DNA of 64,000 nucleotides from Cronobacter sakazakii (GCF_000982825.1 NZ_CP011047.1:2232001-2296000); one strand, 5' to 3'. Positions 7,901 to 16,483 are shown, counted from the first letter of the stretch. Notes: generated by a model from the letters alone, not told the origin. Numbers and translations are program-made.

Positions 7901-8306
7901 GAACTACGGCGCGTCTTTTCAGTTTGCCGCGAAGGGTGGGGTTTATTCGTCAGCCGATCTGAGCAGATTCAGCGGCAGTGTCGTTGATACCCCCACCTTT
8001 TTTGCGTTTGCGAAAGGGGCGGGCGTGATGGGCGAGGCCGGGCCGGAAGCCATTATGCCGCTTACCCGCGACGCTTCAGGCAGGCTTGGTGTTAAAGCGC
8101 TGGGCAGTGGCACGAAGGGCGGCGCGGGTGTCAGCGTCAGCATCGGAACCATTAATTTCACAGGCGGCACAGGTGGTGCGCAGGGTAATGCTAATGCCGC
8201 CGGCGCGGTGGCTAACCAGATCACCGGCGCCATCATCGATACCATCAATACGCAGCTGCGCAAGCCCGGCACTCCGTTGTGGAACGCCACGCAGGGCAAG
8301 CGCTGA
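4980..8306 (+). CDS. Tail length tape measure protein
   Basis: 1108 residues, longer than lambda gpH (853), so a tail longer than lambda's is expected because tail length scales with this protein. Seen: the tape-measure N-terminal domain (residues 1-230, including SGVLRGEEFNAIMESGGRLAKFLADGL), hydrophobic segments around 55-75, 285-312 and 425-450 that could enter the host membrane, long Ala/Gln/Glu-rich coiled-coil stretches (480-900), and a Gly-rich C-terminus with EAGPEAIMPLTRD, the usual C-terminal motif. The first about 1.8 kb is more AT-rich than the last 1.5 kb, which suggests a mosaic gene. It normally follows the G/T pair directly but is displaced here by the 2.1-4.9 kb insert. Confidence 0.93.
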   Translation: MATLRELIIKISANSQSFQSEIARASRMGSDYYRTMEQGGRRAAASTRETQRALAELNSQLASVRASAAGMVGAFAGAFATGQLIHYADTWNQLNGRLRLASSSAQDFTMAQQSLMSISQRTGTSFEANANLYSRIAQSLRDAGYASADVANVTETVATSLKLSGASTEEASSVITQLSQALGSGVLRGEEFNAIMESGGRLAKFLADGLNTSVGGLRNMANNGELTTEKIVPLLTNVSQLRKEFESLPATVSGSAQKVQNAFMAWVGGASEATGASSALAGALDGLANNIDNVAAAGAVLAGVGVAKYFGGIATGVSDSIGKLVSAKKETIALADAQLYSATQSQRKAVAAAEAARSDYALAVAEANVAKNTNASVIASQNLIKKRSEMMAANASLVLSNRAVITAQENLNKATSLTSFAKSGLSGALSVIGGWPGALMAVGAAWLYVYEKSEQARKAALDYGEEISKAKPVSGVAIPQGNLTNEIDKSSVSMRAQAEELSLLNNRIAELNQQQYNARQAMKNSEEGSWSYNNAQEALVNVNQELTDAERRRNEILSQLIATTDRHNMLLRQNAAAQTAYYNNLILMNGQGTLFRQTLDGINEALARNTTLTASPLRLPQAPVSDKDQETLLRKQQQAELEGLTGLARVRRQAEIELQNMGRTGPQNATYAADYLKAAEQGYANSQKVAAAQKAQADATRDADKAAREAAQTTEQYSRKMADLSIATEVQKVRANQGEKAAELFAASHEAGTKWSEEQRKSIEAGAVALAQWTQKADEAVRKQHEMADALKDLKDAGRRYQDEADLTSATSGMGNRQREQYRERQEVERVFDKTDKGAEAIAARQAALDALDKKYQQAKASELDWRAGVSAGLADWMDNVSNIAGTVSQGITSTMDSALDNVSAMLVGNKASWKDWGLSVLQTISKVALQMAVVNAMGGGSSGSGLLGSLLGGIVGGVAGSASGDANAGTAIQNYGASFQFAAKGGVYSSADLSRFSGSVVDTPTFFAFAKGAGVMGEAGPEAIMPLTRDASGRLGVKALGSGTKGGAGVSVSIGTINFTGGTGGAQGNANAAGAVANQITGAIIDTINTQLRKPGTPLWNATQGKR

Positions 8307-8318
8307 CCCTCCTTACTT

Positions 8319-8340
8319 ACCCGCCACGGCGGGTTTTTTT
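8319..8340 (+). terminator. Terminator-like hairpin after tape measure gene
   Basis: ACCCGC/GCGGGT stem with a very short loop and seven T, between the tape measure and M-type genes. Confidence 0.55.
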
Positions 8341-8351
8341 ATGGGTGAAAC

Positions 8352-8690
8352 ATGGCAACCGAAACTTTTACCTGGTGCCCGCGCATTAATGCCGGCGGCG
8401 AGGTCACTCACCGCGTCCGCCGCGCGCAGTTCGGCGACGGGTATGCCCAGGCGTCGGGCGACGGCATCAACGCCCGCGGTCAGAAATGGGATCTGGAATT
8501 CGTCGGGGATGAAAGCTACATCACCGCGATTATGGACTTCCTCGACAGACATGGCGGCAGCCGTTCATTCATCTGGCAGGCACCGCTGAAAGGTGCGGGG
8601 CTTTACCGCTGTGACGTTTATCGCCCGTCGGCGCTGGGCGCCGGTAAATATTCGCTTTCAGCGACCTTCACACAGGCATTCGCTCCGTAG
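8352..8690 (+). CDS. Minor tail protein M-like
   Basis: 112 residues, the size of lambda gpM (109), with TFTWCPRINAGGEVTHRVRRAQFGDGYAQ, the family's N-terminal signature, and a C-terminal ADDRESS-like beta region ending SATFTQAF. gpM is the distal tail protein that joins the tape-measure end of the tube to the tip complex. Order M-L-K-I-J is exactly that of lambda. Confidence 0.88.
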   Translation: MATETFTWCPRINAGGEVTHRVRRAQFGDGYAQASGDGINARGQKWDLEFVGDESYITAIMDFLDRHGGSRSFIWQAPLKGAGLYRCDVYRPSALGAGKYSLSATFTQAFAP

Positions 8691-8696
8691 GTACTT

Positions 8697-9449
8697 ATGG
8701 CAATCAGTAATGACGTTCAGAAGCTTGAGCCCGGCGACAGTGTTCGCCTGGTGACCGTCGACGGCTCGGCGTTCGGCGCGGGCGTGCTGCGCTTTCACGC
8801 CTGCACCATTCCTCATACGCCGGAAGAAATCGCGGCGAGCGGCGGCGACACCTCAAAGCTTGCCGCTAAATCCATCTGGTTTGATGGCGAGGAGTACGGC
8901 GCCTGGCCATTTGAAATTACCGGGCTGGCGTCGTCGAGTGACGGACAGAGCGCGGAGCCGGTGCTGCGCGTCGCTAACCTTGATGGCGTGGTGACCGCGC
9001 TCTGCCTGCGCTTTGATGACATGGTACAGGCGAAGGTTACTGTTCTGGATACGTTCGGCCAGTATCTCGATGCGCGCACGTTTCCCGACGGCAACCCGTC
9101 TGCCGATCCGGGGCAGTATTTCCGCCAGGTGTTTTACATCGACAGCAAGTCGGCTGAAGACAATGAAGTTGTGGAGTTCCGCCTCTCCAGCCCGATGGAC
9201 CTGCAGGGACTGCTGATCCCGACGCGGCAAATCACGGCGGTCTGCACCTGGGCCTGCCGCAACAAATACCGCAGCGGTGACGGCTGTACCTACAACGGGC
9301 CGCGCATGTTTGATCTGAAAGGTAACCCGGTGACCGACCCGGCACAGGATAAATGCTCGGGCCTGCTGACCGACTGTAAAAAACGCTTTGGCCCGGATGC
9401 CCGGCTCGATTTCGGCGGCTTTCCGGGTGCCAGCCTGATACGGAGGTAA
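8697..9449 (+). CDS. Minor tail protein L-like
   Basis: 250 residues of the lambda gpL family. The C-terminal half has the conserved Cys set: CTWACR (about residues 182-187), GDGCTY and KCSGLLTDCKKRFG. In lambda these residues bind an iron-sulfur cluster that is needed for tip assembly. The protein ends FGGFPGASLIRR, the typical C-terminus. It is tightly packed between M and K in the late operon. Confidence 0.88.
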   Translation: MAISNDVQKLEPGDSVRLVTVDGSAFGAGVLRFHACTIPHTPEEIAASGGDTSKLAAKSIWFDGEEYGAWPFEITGLASSSDGQSAEPVLRVANLDGVVTALCLRFDDMVQAKVTVLDTFGQYLDARTFPDGNPSADPGQYFRQVFYIDSKSAEDNEVVEFRLSSPMDLQGLLIPTRQITAVCTWACRNKYRSGDGCTYNGPRMFDLKGNPVTDPAQDKCSGLLTDCKKRFGPDARLDFGGFPGASLIRR

Positions 9450-9451
9450 CC

Positions 9452-10156
9452 ATGCGGGATAAAACCATTGCCGACATTCTGGCGCATGCTGCGGCGGAAT
9501 ACCCGCGCGAGTGCTGCGGCGTGGTGGCGCAGAAAAGCCGTGTCGAGCGATATTTTCCGTGCCGGAACATTACCGGCGCGCCGGAGGAACAGTTTGAGCT
9601 GTCGCCGGAGGATTACGCGACGGCGGAAGACTGGGGAACCGTTACTGCCATTGTGCATTCCCACCCGGGCGACGGCGCCACCACCCAGCCGAGCGAGCTC
9701 GACCAGCTGCAGTGCGATGCTCACGGCATCCCCTGGGTAATCGTCTCGTGGCCGGAAGGCGACCTGCGCACCATTGCGCCCCGCGGTGAACGGCCGCTGG
9801 AAGGGCGCGCCTTTGAACTGGGTTATGCCGACTGCTGGTCGCTGGTGATGGACTGGCACCGACAGCATGGCGTAACGCTTCGCAACTACAGCGTGGATTA
9901 CCCGTGGTGGGAGCGGGGCGAAAATCTCTATATGGATAACTGGTATGCCGAGGGGTTCCGCGAGGTCACAGAGCCGCGCCCCGGCGACATGGTGCTGATG
10001 CAGGTATCCGCGCCGGTGGTGAATCATGCCGGTATTCTGCTGGAAGGTAACCAGCTGCTGCATCATCTGTACGGCCAGCTCTCCTGCGCAACGCCTTACG
10101 GCGGCTATCTGCGCGAGCGCACGATTAAAATAGTCAGACACAAGGATCTGCCATGA
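9452..10156 (+). CDS. Tail tip protein K-like (MPN/JAMM and NlpC/P60)
   Basis: 234 residues with two domains. An MPN/JAMM domain (about 1-105) has ECCGVV and HSHPGDGATTQPSELD, the zinc-binding H-x-H...S...D pattern. An NlpC/P60 domain (about 115-234) has the catalytic-type Cys in YADCWSLVMDWHR and His in VNHAGILL. Lambda gpK-type proteins are needed for tail tip assembly and may cleave peptidoglycan during DNA entry. The 3' end overlaps the start of the I-type gene by 4 bases. Confidence 0.9.
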   Translation: MRDKTIADILAHAAAEYPRECCGVVAQKSRVERYFPCRNITGAPEEQFELSPEDYATAEDWGTVTAIVHSHPGDGATTQPSELDQLQCDAHGIPWVIVSWPEGDLRTIAPRGERPLEGRAFELGYADCWSLVMDWHRQHGVTLRNYSVDYPWWERGENLYMDNWYAEGFREVTEPRPGDMVLMQVSAPVVNHAGILLEGNQLLHHLYGQLSCATPYGGYLRERTIKIVRHKDLP

Positions 10157-10749
10157 ACGAACTGAAAACGGTGCGGCTGTACGGCGCGCTTGGCGCGCGG
10201 TTCGGCCGGGTGCACCGGCTGGTGATTGCCAGCCCTGCAGAAGCCTGCCGCGCGCTGTCGGTCATTCTTCCGGGTTTTGAGCAGTACATGCAGACGGCGC
10301 ACCTGCGCGGCCTGCGCTTTGCCGTGTTCCGGGGGAAAAAGAACATCGGCCAGGACGAGCTGAAACATAACAGCGGCGAAGAGGATATCCGCATCGCGCC
10401 GGTGATTTCCGGAAGCAAGCGTGGCGGTGTGCTGCAGACCATTCTCGGTGCCGTGCTGGTGGTGGGAGCGCTTGCTCTTGGCCCCGTGGGCATCGGCGCC
10501 ATCGCAGGCAGCACGGCGATGAGTATTGGCCTTATGGGCGGTTCGATGATGATTGGCGGCGTGGTGCAGATGCTGTCACCCCAGCCCGGCGGACTGGCAT
10601 CGCGTCAGGACCCCGATAACGCGCCGAGCTACGCTTTTGGCGGTCCTGTGAACACTACCGCTATGGGCAATCCCGTCGGGCTCCTGTATGGCGAGCGCGA
10701 AATCGGCGGCGCGATTGTCTCCGCCGGCATCTACACCAACGACCAGTGA
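10153..10749 (+). CDS. Tail assembly protein I-like
   Basis: 198 residues of the lambda gpI family. The N-terminal ubiquitin-like part (VRLYGALGARFGRVHRLVIASPAEACRAL) is followed by a Gly/Ala-rich hydrophobic middle (about 95-145), PGGLASRQDPDNAPSYAFGGPVNTTAMGNPVGLLYGE, and the usual ending IGGAIVSAGIYTND. It takes part in tail tip assembly together with K, L and J. A hairpin with a T tract follows the stop codon. Confidence 0.88.
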   Translation: MNELKTVRLYGALGARFGRVHRLVIASPAEACRALSVILPGFEQYMQTAHLRGLRFAVFRGKKNIGQDELKHNSGEEDIRIAPVISGSKRGGVLQTILGAVLVVGALALGPVGIGAIAGSTAMSIGLMGGSMMIGGVVQMLSPQPGGLASRQDPDNAPSYAFGGPVNTTAMGNPVGLLYGEREIGGAIVSAGIYTNDQ

Positions 10750-10765
10750 GAACCGGTCTGATAAC

Positions 10766-10787
10766 AGCGCCTGCGGGCGCTTTTTTT
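10766..10787 (+). terminator. Terminator-like hairpin between I and J genes
   Basis: AGCGCC-TGCG-GGCGCT hairpin followed by seven T. It ends 11 bases before the J start. Confidence 0.55.
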
Positions 10788-10798
10788 ATGGGCGCAGT

Positions 10799-13700
10799 AT
10801 GGAAAAAATAACCGGTAAAAAGGGTGGCGGTGGTAATTCACGCACACCGCGGGAGTCTCCTGATTCATTACAGTCGATCGCGACGGCCAAAATACTGCTG
10901 GCGCTGGGCGAGGGGGAGTTCGCCGGCGGCCTGACGGATAAAGATATTTTCCTCGACGGTACCCCGATCCGCAGCGCCGACGGCACGCTTAATTTTCCCG
11001 ATGTGAAATGGGAGTTTCGTCCGGGTACCCAGACGCAGGATTACATTCCCGGCATACCGTCGGTGGAAAATGAAATCACCGTTAACACTCAGCTTAAAGC
11101 CACACAGCCGTGGACGCGTGCCATCAGCAACACGCAGCTCTCTGCGGTCCGGGTGCGTCTCGGTGTGCCTTCACTGCAGCGCATGAAGGACAACGGGGAT
11201 GTGGTGGGCTACCGCGTCGAATACAAAATTGAACTGTCCACTGACGGTGGCGGATATACCACGGTGCTGAACAGTGCATTCGACGGTAAAACCACCTCCC
11301 TCTATGAGCGCAGCCATCGCATTGACCTTCCGCCTGCCCGGACCGGCTGGCAGCTTCGTGTGAGCCGGACGACGGCGGACAGCACCTCCAGCCGCATCGT
11401 GGATACGACGAACATCGAAGCGTATTCCGAAATCATCGATGCAAAGCTGCGCTACCCGAACACCGCGCTGCTCTTTGTGTCGTTCAACGCGAAGCAGTTC
11501 AGCAATATTCCGCAGATCAGCGTACGCGCCCGCGGGCGGCAAATCCGCGTGCCCACGACATACGATCCGGTGGCGCGCACCTATTCCGGCACCTGGGACG
11601 GATCGTTTAAATGGGCCTGGAGCAATAATCCCGCATGGGTGTTTTACGACCTGGTGCTGAGCGACCGTTTCGGGATCGGAGACCGGCTGGACGCGACGCA
11701 GGTGGACAAGTGGGAACTCTATCGCATCGCGCAGTACTGCGATCAGCCCGTGCCGGACGGTACCGGCGGCAGCGGTACTGAGCCACGTTTTCTCTGCGAC
11801 GTGTATATCCAGAGCCAGAACGAGGCGTTTACGGTGCTGCGCGACCTGGCGAGCATCTTCCGCGGCATGACCTACTGGGCCGGTAATCAGCTGGCCGCGC
11901 TGGCGGATATGCCGCGCGATATGACGTATGTCTACACCCGCGCCAACGTTATTGACGGCAAATTCTCCTACGCCAGCGGCAGCGAGAAGAACCGTTATTC
12001 AACGGCGATGGTGAGCTGGTCAAACCCGGAGAACCATTACACCGATGAAGTGGAAGCGGTGATGGAGCCTGATCTGGTGCGGCGCTACGGCGTGCGCCAG
12101 ACGCAGATCTCCGCCATTGGCTGCACGCGGCGCACCGAGGCCAACCGCCGCGGCCGCTGGGCACTGCTGACAAATGCTAAAGACCGGATGGTGAGTTTCG
12201 CCACCGGGCTGGAAGGCATGATCCCGCTGCCGGGCCATATCATCGGCGTGGCGGATCAGTATCTGTCGGGGCGGGTGATGGGCGGGCGTATCAGCCAGGT
12301 AAACGGTCGCGCGCTGACGCTCGACCGGGTGCCGGATGCAAAAGCGGGCGACAGGCTTATCGTCAACCTGCCGTCCGGCAAATCACAGGCCCGTACCCTT
12401 CAGGCGGTCAGCGGTCGTAATGTCACGGTGTCTGCGGTATTCAGCGAAACGCCGGAGCGCGAGGCGGTCTGGTCGGTGGATGCGCAGGATGTCGCGATCC
12501 AGCAGTACCGCGTCACGTCTGTCGAAGACAACAACGACGGCACCTGGACCATCAGCGCCGTGCAGCACAACCCGGATAAATATGCCGCCATTGATTCCGG
12601 CGCGCGGCTCGATGAGCGTCCGGTATCAGCCATTCCGCCGGGCGTGCAGGCACCGCCAGCCTCCGTGACCCTCAGCAGTTACAGCCGCGTGGTGCAGAAC
12701 CTCAGCGTGGAAACCCTGCGTGTCGCCTGGCCCGCGGCACCCGGCGCCGTGGCGTATGAATGTCAGTGGCGCAAGGATAACGGCGACTGGGTGAATGTGC
12801 CGCGCACAAGCTCGCTCGGCTTTGAGGTGCAGGGCATTTATGCCGGGCGGTACATGGCGCGCGTCAGCGCCGTAAACGCCAGCGATGTCGCCTCGGTCTG
12901 GCAGACCAGCGTGGAAGTGACACTGACCGGCAAGGTGGGGCAGCCGCCGGTACCGCTGAACTTCCGCACCACGCCGATCAACTGGGGCATCCAGCTTGAC
13001 TGGAACTTCCCTGACGGTGCTGACGATACGCTGATGACCGAAATTCAGTATGCCGCCGCGAGCGACGGTAGCGACGCGCTGCTGCTTTCGGATGTGCCGT
13101 ATCCGGCGCACAGTTACACGCAGCTTGGTCTGCGTGCCGGGCAGATCTTCTGGTACCGCGCGCGGCTGGTGGACCGCATCGGGAACCAGTCAGCCTGGAC
13201 TGGCTGGGTGCGCGGCATGGCGAACGACAACGCGGAGGATTACCTGGGTGATATTACCGGTGATTTTCTCACCAGTGCCGACGGCCAGGCGCTGCAGCAG
13301 CAAATCGACACTAACATTGAGGCGGTGATGCAGAACGCGCTGGCGAACAACGCCACGGTCGATCATCAGTGGAAGCAGTATGGCGAAGTGCGCGCCGATA
13401 TTCTGGTGGTGAAAACCACTATCGCCAACGTCGATAAGGCAATGGCTGATATGAGCACTCAGGTCCAGGCGCAGATAGGTAATGTCACGGCTGCACTTGA
13501 AGACAAACTGACCGCCGTGGTCGACGCCAGTGGCGCTACAGCCATTCATACGCTGAAAGCAGGTGTGCGGATTAACGGCGACTACTACAGCGCCGGCATG
13601 AGCATTGCGGTGCTGGCGCAGGCCGGGCAGCCAGTCGTAACGCGTGTTGCGTTTAATGCCGATCAGTTTGTGCTGACCACCGGCAGCGGTGCCAGCCAGT

Positions 13701-13960
13701 TCTCGCCGTTTGCTGTGGTGGGCGGCCAGGTGTTTATGAACTCGGCCTTTATCCAGGACGGCACTATTACCAGTGCTAAAATCGGTGCCTTTATCCAGTC
13801 GGCAAATTACGTGGCAGGAACATCAGGCTGGCGATTGGACAAGAATGGAAACTTCGAACTTAACGGAAGCGGCGGCAATGGTCGAATGCTAATTACTAAT
13901 AACATAGTACAAATATGGGATTCCAATAATGTTCTGCGTGTAAGAATGGGGCTTTTCTGA
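10799..13960 (+). CDS. Host-specificity tail tip protein J-like
   Basis: 1053 residues from the ATG beginning MEKITGKKGGGGNSRTP. This matches the start of lambda gpJ better than an upstream in-frame ATG. Recognisable parts: the N-terminal tip-attachment region (SYTEIID-type YSEIIDAKLRYPNTAL, RQIRVPTTYDPVARTYSGTWDG), fibronectin type III-like repeats (about 650-830), and a DUF1983-like C-terminal region (about 930-1020, GVRINGDYYSAGMSIAVLA). gpJ forms the tail tip spike that binds the outer-membrane receptor. From about 13,830 the codon use becomes AT-rich, so the last about 40 residues are probably a recent module exchange. Confidence 0.92.
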   Translation: MEKITGKKGGGGNSRTPRESPDSLQSIATAKILLALGEGEFAGGLTDKDIFLDGTPIRSADGTLNFPDVKWEFRPGTQTQDYIPGIPSVENEITVNTQLKATQPWTRAISNTQLSAVRVRLGVPSLQRMKDNGDVVGYRVEYKIELSTDGGGYTTVLNSAFDGKTTSLYERSHRIDLPPARTGWQLRVSRTTADSTSSRIVDTTNIEAYSEIIDAKLRYPNTALLFVSFNAKQFSNIPQISVRARGRQIRVPTTYDPVARTYSGTWDGSFKWAWSNNPAWVFYDLVLSDRFGIGDRLDATQVDKWELYRIAQYCDQPVPDGTGGSGTEPRFLCDVYIQSQNEAFTVLRDLASIFRGMTYWAGNQLAALADMPRDMTYVYTRANVIDGKFSYASGSEKNRYSTAMVSWSNPENHYTDEVEAVMEPDLVRRYGVRQTQISAIGCTRRTEANRRGRWALLTNAKDRMVSFATGLEGMIPLPGHIIGVADQYLSGRVMGGRISQVNGRALTLDRVPDAKAGDRLIVNLPSGKSQARTLQAVSGRNVTVSAVFSETPEREAVWSVDAQDVAIQQYRVTSVEDNNDGTWTISAVQHNPDKYAAIDSGARLDERPVSAIPPGVQAPPASVTLSSYSRVVQNLSVETLRVAWPAAPGAVAYECQWRKDNGDWVNVPRTSSLGFEVQGIYAGRYMARVSAVNASDVASVWQTSVEVTLTGKVGQPPVPLNFRTTPINWGIQLDWNFPDGADDTLMTEIQYAAASDGSDALLLSDVPYPAHSYTQLGLRAGQIFWYRARLVDRIGNQSAWTGWVRGMANDNAEDYLGDITGDFLTSADGQALQQQIDTNIEAVMQNALANNATVDHQWKQYGEVRADILVVKTTIANVDKAMADMSTQVQAQIGNVTAALEDKLTAVVDASGATAIHTLKAGVRINGDYYSAGMSIAVLAQAGQPVVTRVAFNADQFVLTTGSGASQFSPFAVVGGQVFMNSAFIQDGTITSAKIGAFIQSANYVAGTSGWRLDKNGNFELNGSGGNGRMLITNNIVQIWDSNNVLRVRMGLF

Positions 13961-14250
13961 TGTCTGGTTTGCAATGTTGGGATGCCACTGGGCGGCTTGT
14001 GGTAGATCTCGGAGACTACCTGTTAAAAAAACAAGCGGAAGTACAGGTGCCTTCCAAAGCGGGGGCATATAAACAAGTTAACGTGCCAATATCGGGGGTT
14101 ACAGAATCTTGTTTTGCTGTGCTTAATTGCGACACTATTCAGTCCAAAACATGGGTTACGTCTTGCTACAATGGTGGGGTGACAATTTACTTTACTCTCA
14201 GTCAGTATTTTTACGGAACTGCAACATTAGAAATTTACTCATATATATAG
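13960..14250 (+). CDS. Small tail-tip associated protein of unknown function
   Basis: 96 residues starting at the last base of the J stop codon (TGATG overlap), so translation is coupled to J. It begins MSGLQCWDATGRLVVDLGDY, a pattern shared with small proteins encoded just after J in many enterobacterial siphophages. The remainder is beta-rich, with four Cys. It is more AT-rich than J. Function is unknown; a tail tip accessory role is inferred only from position. Confidence 0.65.
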   Translation: MSGLQCWDATGRLVVDLGDYLLKKQAEVQVPSKAGAYKQVNVPISGVTESCFAVLNCDTIQSKTWVTSCYNGGVTIYFTLSQYFYGTATLEIYSYI

Positions 14251-14257
14251 GTGCTTT

Positions 14258-14941
14258 GTGAGCGGTTTTGAGGTAAGAAATTCAGCAGGTTCTGTCACAG
14301 TGAATAGTGACTACTCATCACCCAGGCTTCTCCGATATGAGGAGAAGCCTAAAATGGGTAAAACTGGTGACTGGGGCGGAACAATACCGGATATGGGCAA
14401 GATTGAAAGCTTGGCCTACCTTGAAGATTCTATTACCCCTTCAGGAACGACATATACACAAAACTACCACAAGCCGGGCCAGATAATGTGGTTTCGGCTG
14501 GCTGTAGGTGCATGGGGACTTCCTGGCGCAGATTATTTTATTCCCAACCAGGTTAATTTGGCCTTCACCTCAATGAGCGCGCCGATAGAGTCTGGTTATT
14601 TAGATGTTTTCGACGGATCTGGTAAATTGATATGGTCTGCTAAATCGGCAGCAACCACTCCACGAATAATCGGGTTTATTAATGTTCCCGCAGGTTATGA
14701 CCTTTTAAATAAAACGCTGTCCGTTGCCGTGCCGGGAACGCCATTTTTCCCGTCCGATATGTTTCCTGGCCTGCTTAATGAAACCTCGGAAGGAGCCGGA
14801 GGGCGAGCCAGTCTCGCGATTAAACAACAATCAGGTAGCGTTTTATTGCGATATGACGCTTATAACAACCCGCCCTATACCGAGACGCCGTTATATTCAA
14901 GGGGGTTCAAAATCCCCTACGCGATATTTCCTACACTTTAA
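14258..14941 (+). CDS. Probable tail-tip associated protein
   Basis: 227 residues from a GTG start. Its N-terminus (MSGFEVRNSAGSVTVNSDYSSPRLL) resembles that of its upstream neighbour, and both look like members of one superfamily in which a short 'word-describing-a-property' strand is followed by a beta domain. The body is rich in Gly, Ser and aromatic residues. No enzyme motif is visible. It lies in the receptor-interaction end of the operon (J, this pair, fibre, fibre assembly) and ends at a strong hairpin, so a tail tip role is likely but not shown. Confidence 0.65.
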   Translation: MSGFEVRNSAGSVTVNSDYSSPRLLRYEEKPKMGKTGDWGGTIPDMGKIESLAYLEDSITPSGTTYTQNYHKPGQIMWFRLAVGAWGLPGADYFIPNQVNLAFTSMSAPIESGYLDVFDGSGKLIWSAKSAATTPRIIGFINVPAGYDLLNKTLSVAVPGTPFFPSDMFPGLLNETSEGAGGRASLAIKQQSGSVLLRYDAYNNPPYTETPLYSRGFKIPYAIFPTL

Positions 14942-14962
14942 CCCGCTTCGGCGGGTTTTTTT
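14940..14962 (+). terminator. Intrinsic terminator-like hairpin before fibre gene
   Basis: AACCCGC-TTCG-GCGGGTT with a UUCG loop and eight T. Confidence 0.6.
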
Positions 14963-14979
14963 TATTTCAGGAGACAGTC

Positions 14980-15870
14980 ATGTCTGCAGGAACTCTTACG
15001 CTAACCAATAAATCAGCTGCGGTTACTGGTAATGGAACATCATTCACAACGGAATTAAAAGCTGGCGACCTCATTGTTGTTAAAGTTGGTGGAACTCCTT
15101 ATACACTGCCCGTTAAAGCAATCACAAATAACACTCAACTGATGCTTGTTAGTGATTACACAGGGCCAACCCAGAGCGGTGCCGCTTGGTTTGCCGTTCC
15201 GCAGGAAGCACAAAGCTTAATTACTGCGGCCCTTGCCTCACAGACCGCAGAAGCCTTACGTGGACTTAACCTGGACAAAACAAACTGGCAGCAAATGTTT
15301 TCAGGCGCAGGTAATATTACTGTCACTCTATCAGACGGTAGCTCATGGACTGGCCCATCATTGAATAGCATTAAAGATATGGTTGACGCTCTTTCACCTG
15401 TGGGGTCGATGTTAGTGTGGCCTTCTTTAAATCTTCCTGACAACTCAACTCTTGGAATTAAATACCTCAGGTTGAATGGGGCATCATTCGATAAAACGCT
15501 ATACCCAAAATTAGCTTCTATTTATACGACAGGCGTTCTTCCCGATATGCGTGCTAACGTAGTCAGGGGATTTGATGATGGCAGGGGAGTAGATCAGGGG
15601 AGGGCAATGCTTTCGGAACAACTGGACGCAGCTCCTAATATTGTAGGGTCTTTTGCGCCATCGGTTGATTCCAGAGGATTTGGCACAGGCGCGATAACGT
15701 GCGCAGGAGGCGTTGCAGCTGCGTACACAACAACGAGTGACACAACTTTCCTTCGCAGTGTGACTGCAACTATTGATGCATCAAAATCAAGTGCTTCTTA
15801 TGGTCGTGGAAACTCAGCAGAAGTCAGAATGAGGAACATAGTCTGGAATATGATAGTGAGGGCTTCGTAA
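14980..15870 (+). CDS. Phage tail fibre protein
   Basis: 296 residues. The N-terminal domain (about 1-80: AGTLTLTNKSAAVTGNGTSFTTELKAGDLIVVKVGGTPYTLPVKAI) is the short beta-barrel module that begins many lambdoid side-fibre and tail-fibre proteins. A helical joining segment (EAQSLITAALASQTAEALRGL) follows, then a collar-like region (about 140-220: PVGSMLVWPSLNLPDNSTLGIKYLRLNGASFDKTLYPKLASIY, LPDMRANVVRGFDDGRGVD) and a receptor-binding C-terminus. It overlaps its assembly protein gene by one base (TAATG). Fibres of this type bind surface polysaccharide or outer-membrane proteins. Confidence 0.88.
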   Translation: MSAGTLTLTNKSAAVTGNGTSFTTELKAGDLIVVKVGGTPYTLPVKAITNNTQLMLVSDYTGPTQSGAAWFAVPQEAQSLITAALASQTAEALRGLNLDKTNWQQMFSGAGNITVTLSDGSSWTGPSLNSIKDMVDALSPVGSMLVWPSLNLPDNSTLGIKYLRLNGASFDKTLYPKLASIYTTGVLPDMRANVVRGFDDGRGVDQGRAMLSEQLDAAPNIVGSFAPSVDSRGFGTGAITCAGGVAAAYTTTSDTTFLRSVTATIDASKSSASYGRGNSAEVRMRNIVWNMIVRAS

Positions 15871-16451
15871 TGGTATTCAATTCAGATGGTTTTGCTGAAC
15901 AAGATTTCATCCAAAAAGTTTATATTGCAGACATCAGTGGGGAATACATAGGCACCTCTGAAGTCATGATAAGTAGAGGAACGGGACTTCCAGCTGGCGC
16001 ATACCTCGACGCGCCGCCGCCTCTGCAAGAGGGAAAGGCGATAATCAGAAATGCGAATGGATCTGAATGGATTATCACATCAGATTATCGTGGCAAGACA
16101 GCCTACTCAACTGACAAAAGCAAGACCATTATTATAAATGAGCCTGGAGACATTCCTGATGGGTTTACTTTGTCTGGTCCTCCTCGGGCATGGGAGTTTT
16201 GGGATGGAGAAAAGTGGCTACCCGACGATAAAGCACTCAAAGATATTCAGCAGAGAGAGGCAGTAGAAAGGAAAACCATGCTGATGAATGAAGCAAGCAA
16301 CGAGATATCACTCCTTCAGGATGCTGTTGATCTTGACATGGCAACAGAAGATGAGACAGCAAGACTTTTAGCCTTGAAAAAATTCAGAGTGTTATTAAGT
16401 CGTATAGACACGACTTCCGCTCCTGATATCTCATGGCCCATAGCGCCTTGA
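15870..16451 (+). CDS. Tail fibre assembly protein (Tfa family)
   Basis: 193 residues of the caudoviral Tfa family, chaperones that help trimerise the fibre C-terminus. Seen: an N-terminal variable domain and the conserved C-terminal part with RAWEFWDGEKWLPDDKAL (about 108-125), then a long helix EAVERKTMLMNEASNEISLLQDAVDLDMATEDETARLLALKKFRVLLSRID and PDISWP at the end, all typical. It is the last gene of the tail operon in this direction, so the right prophage boundary is expected soon after. Confidence 0.9.
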   Translation: MVFNSDGFAEQDFIQKVYIADISGEYIGTSEVMISRGTGLPAGAYLDAPPPLQEGKAIIRNANGSEWIITSDYRGKTAYSTDKSKTIIINEPGDIPDGFTLSGPPRAWEFWDGEKWLPDDKALKDIQQREAVERKTMLMNEASNEISLLQDAVDLDMATEDETARLLALKKFRVLLSRIDTTSAPDISWPIAP

Positions 16452-16483
16452 AAGCAATCTATGTGGCATGCATGGGGCAAAAA

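Noticed and set aside
9290..10141. Minus-strand open frame opposite the L- and K-type tail genes
   Set aside because: Crosses two tail genes that are certain on the other strand; no recognisable domain.
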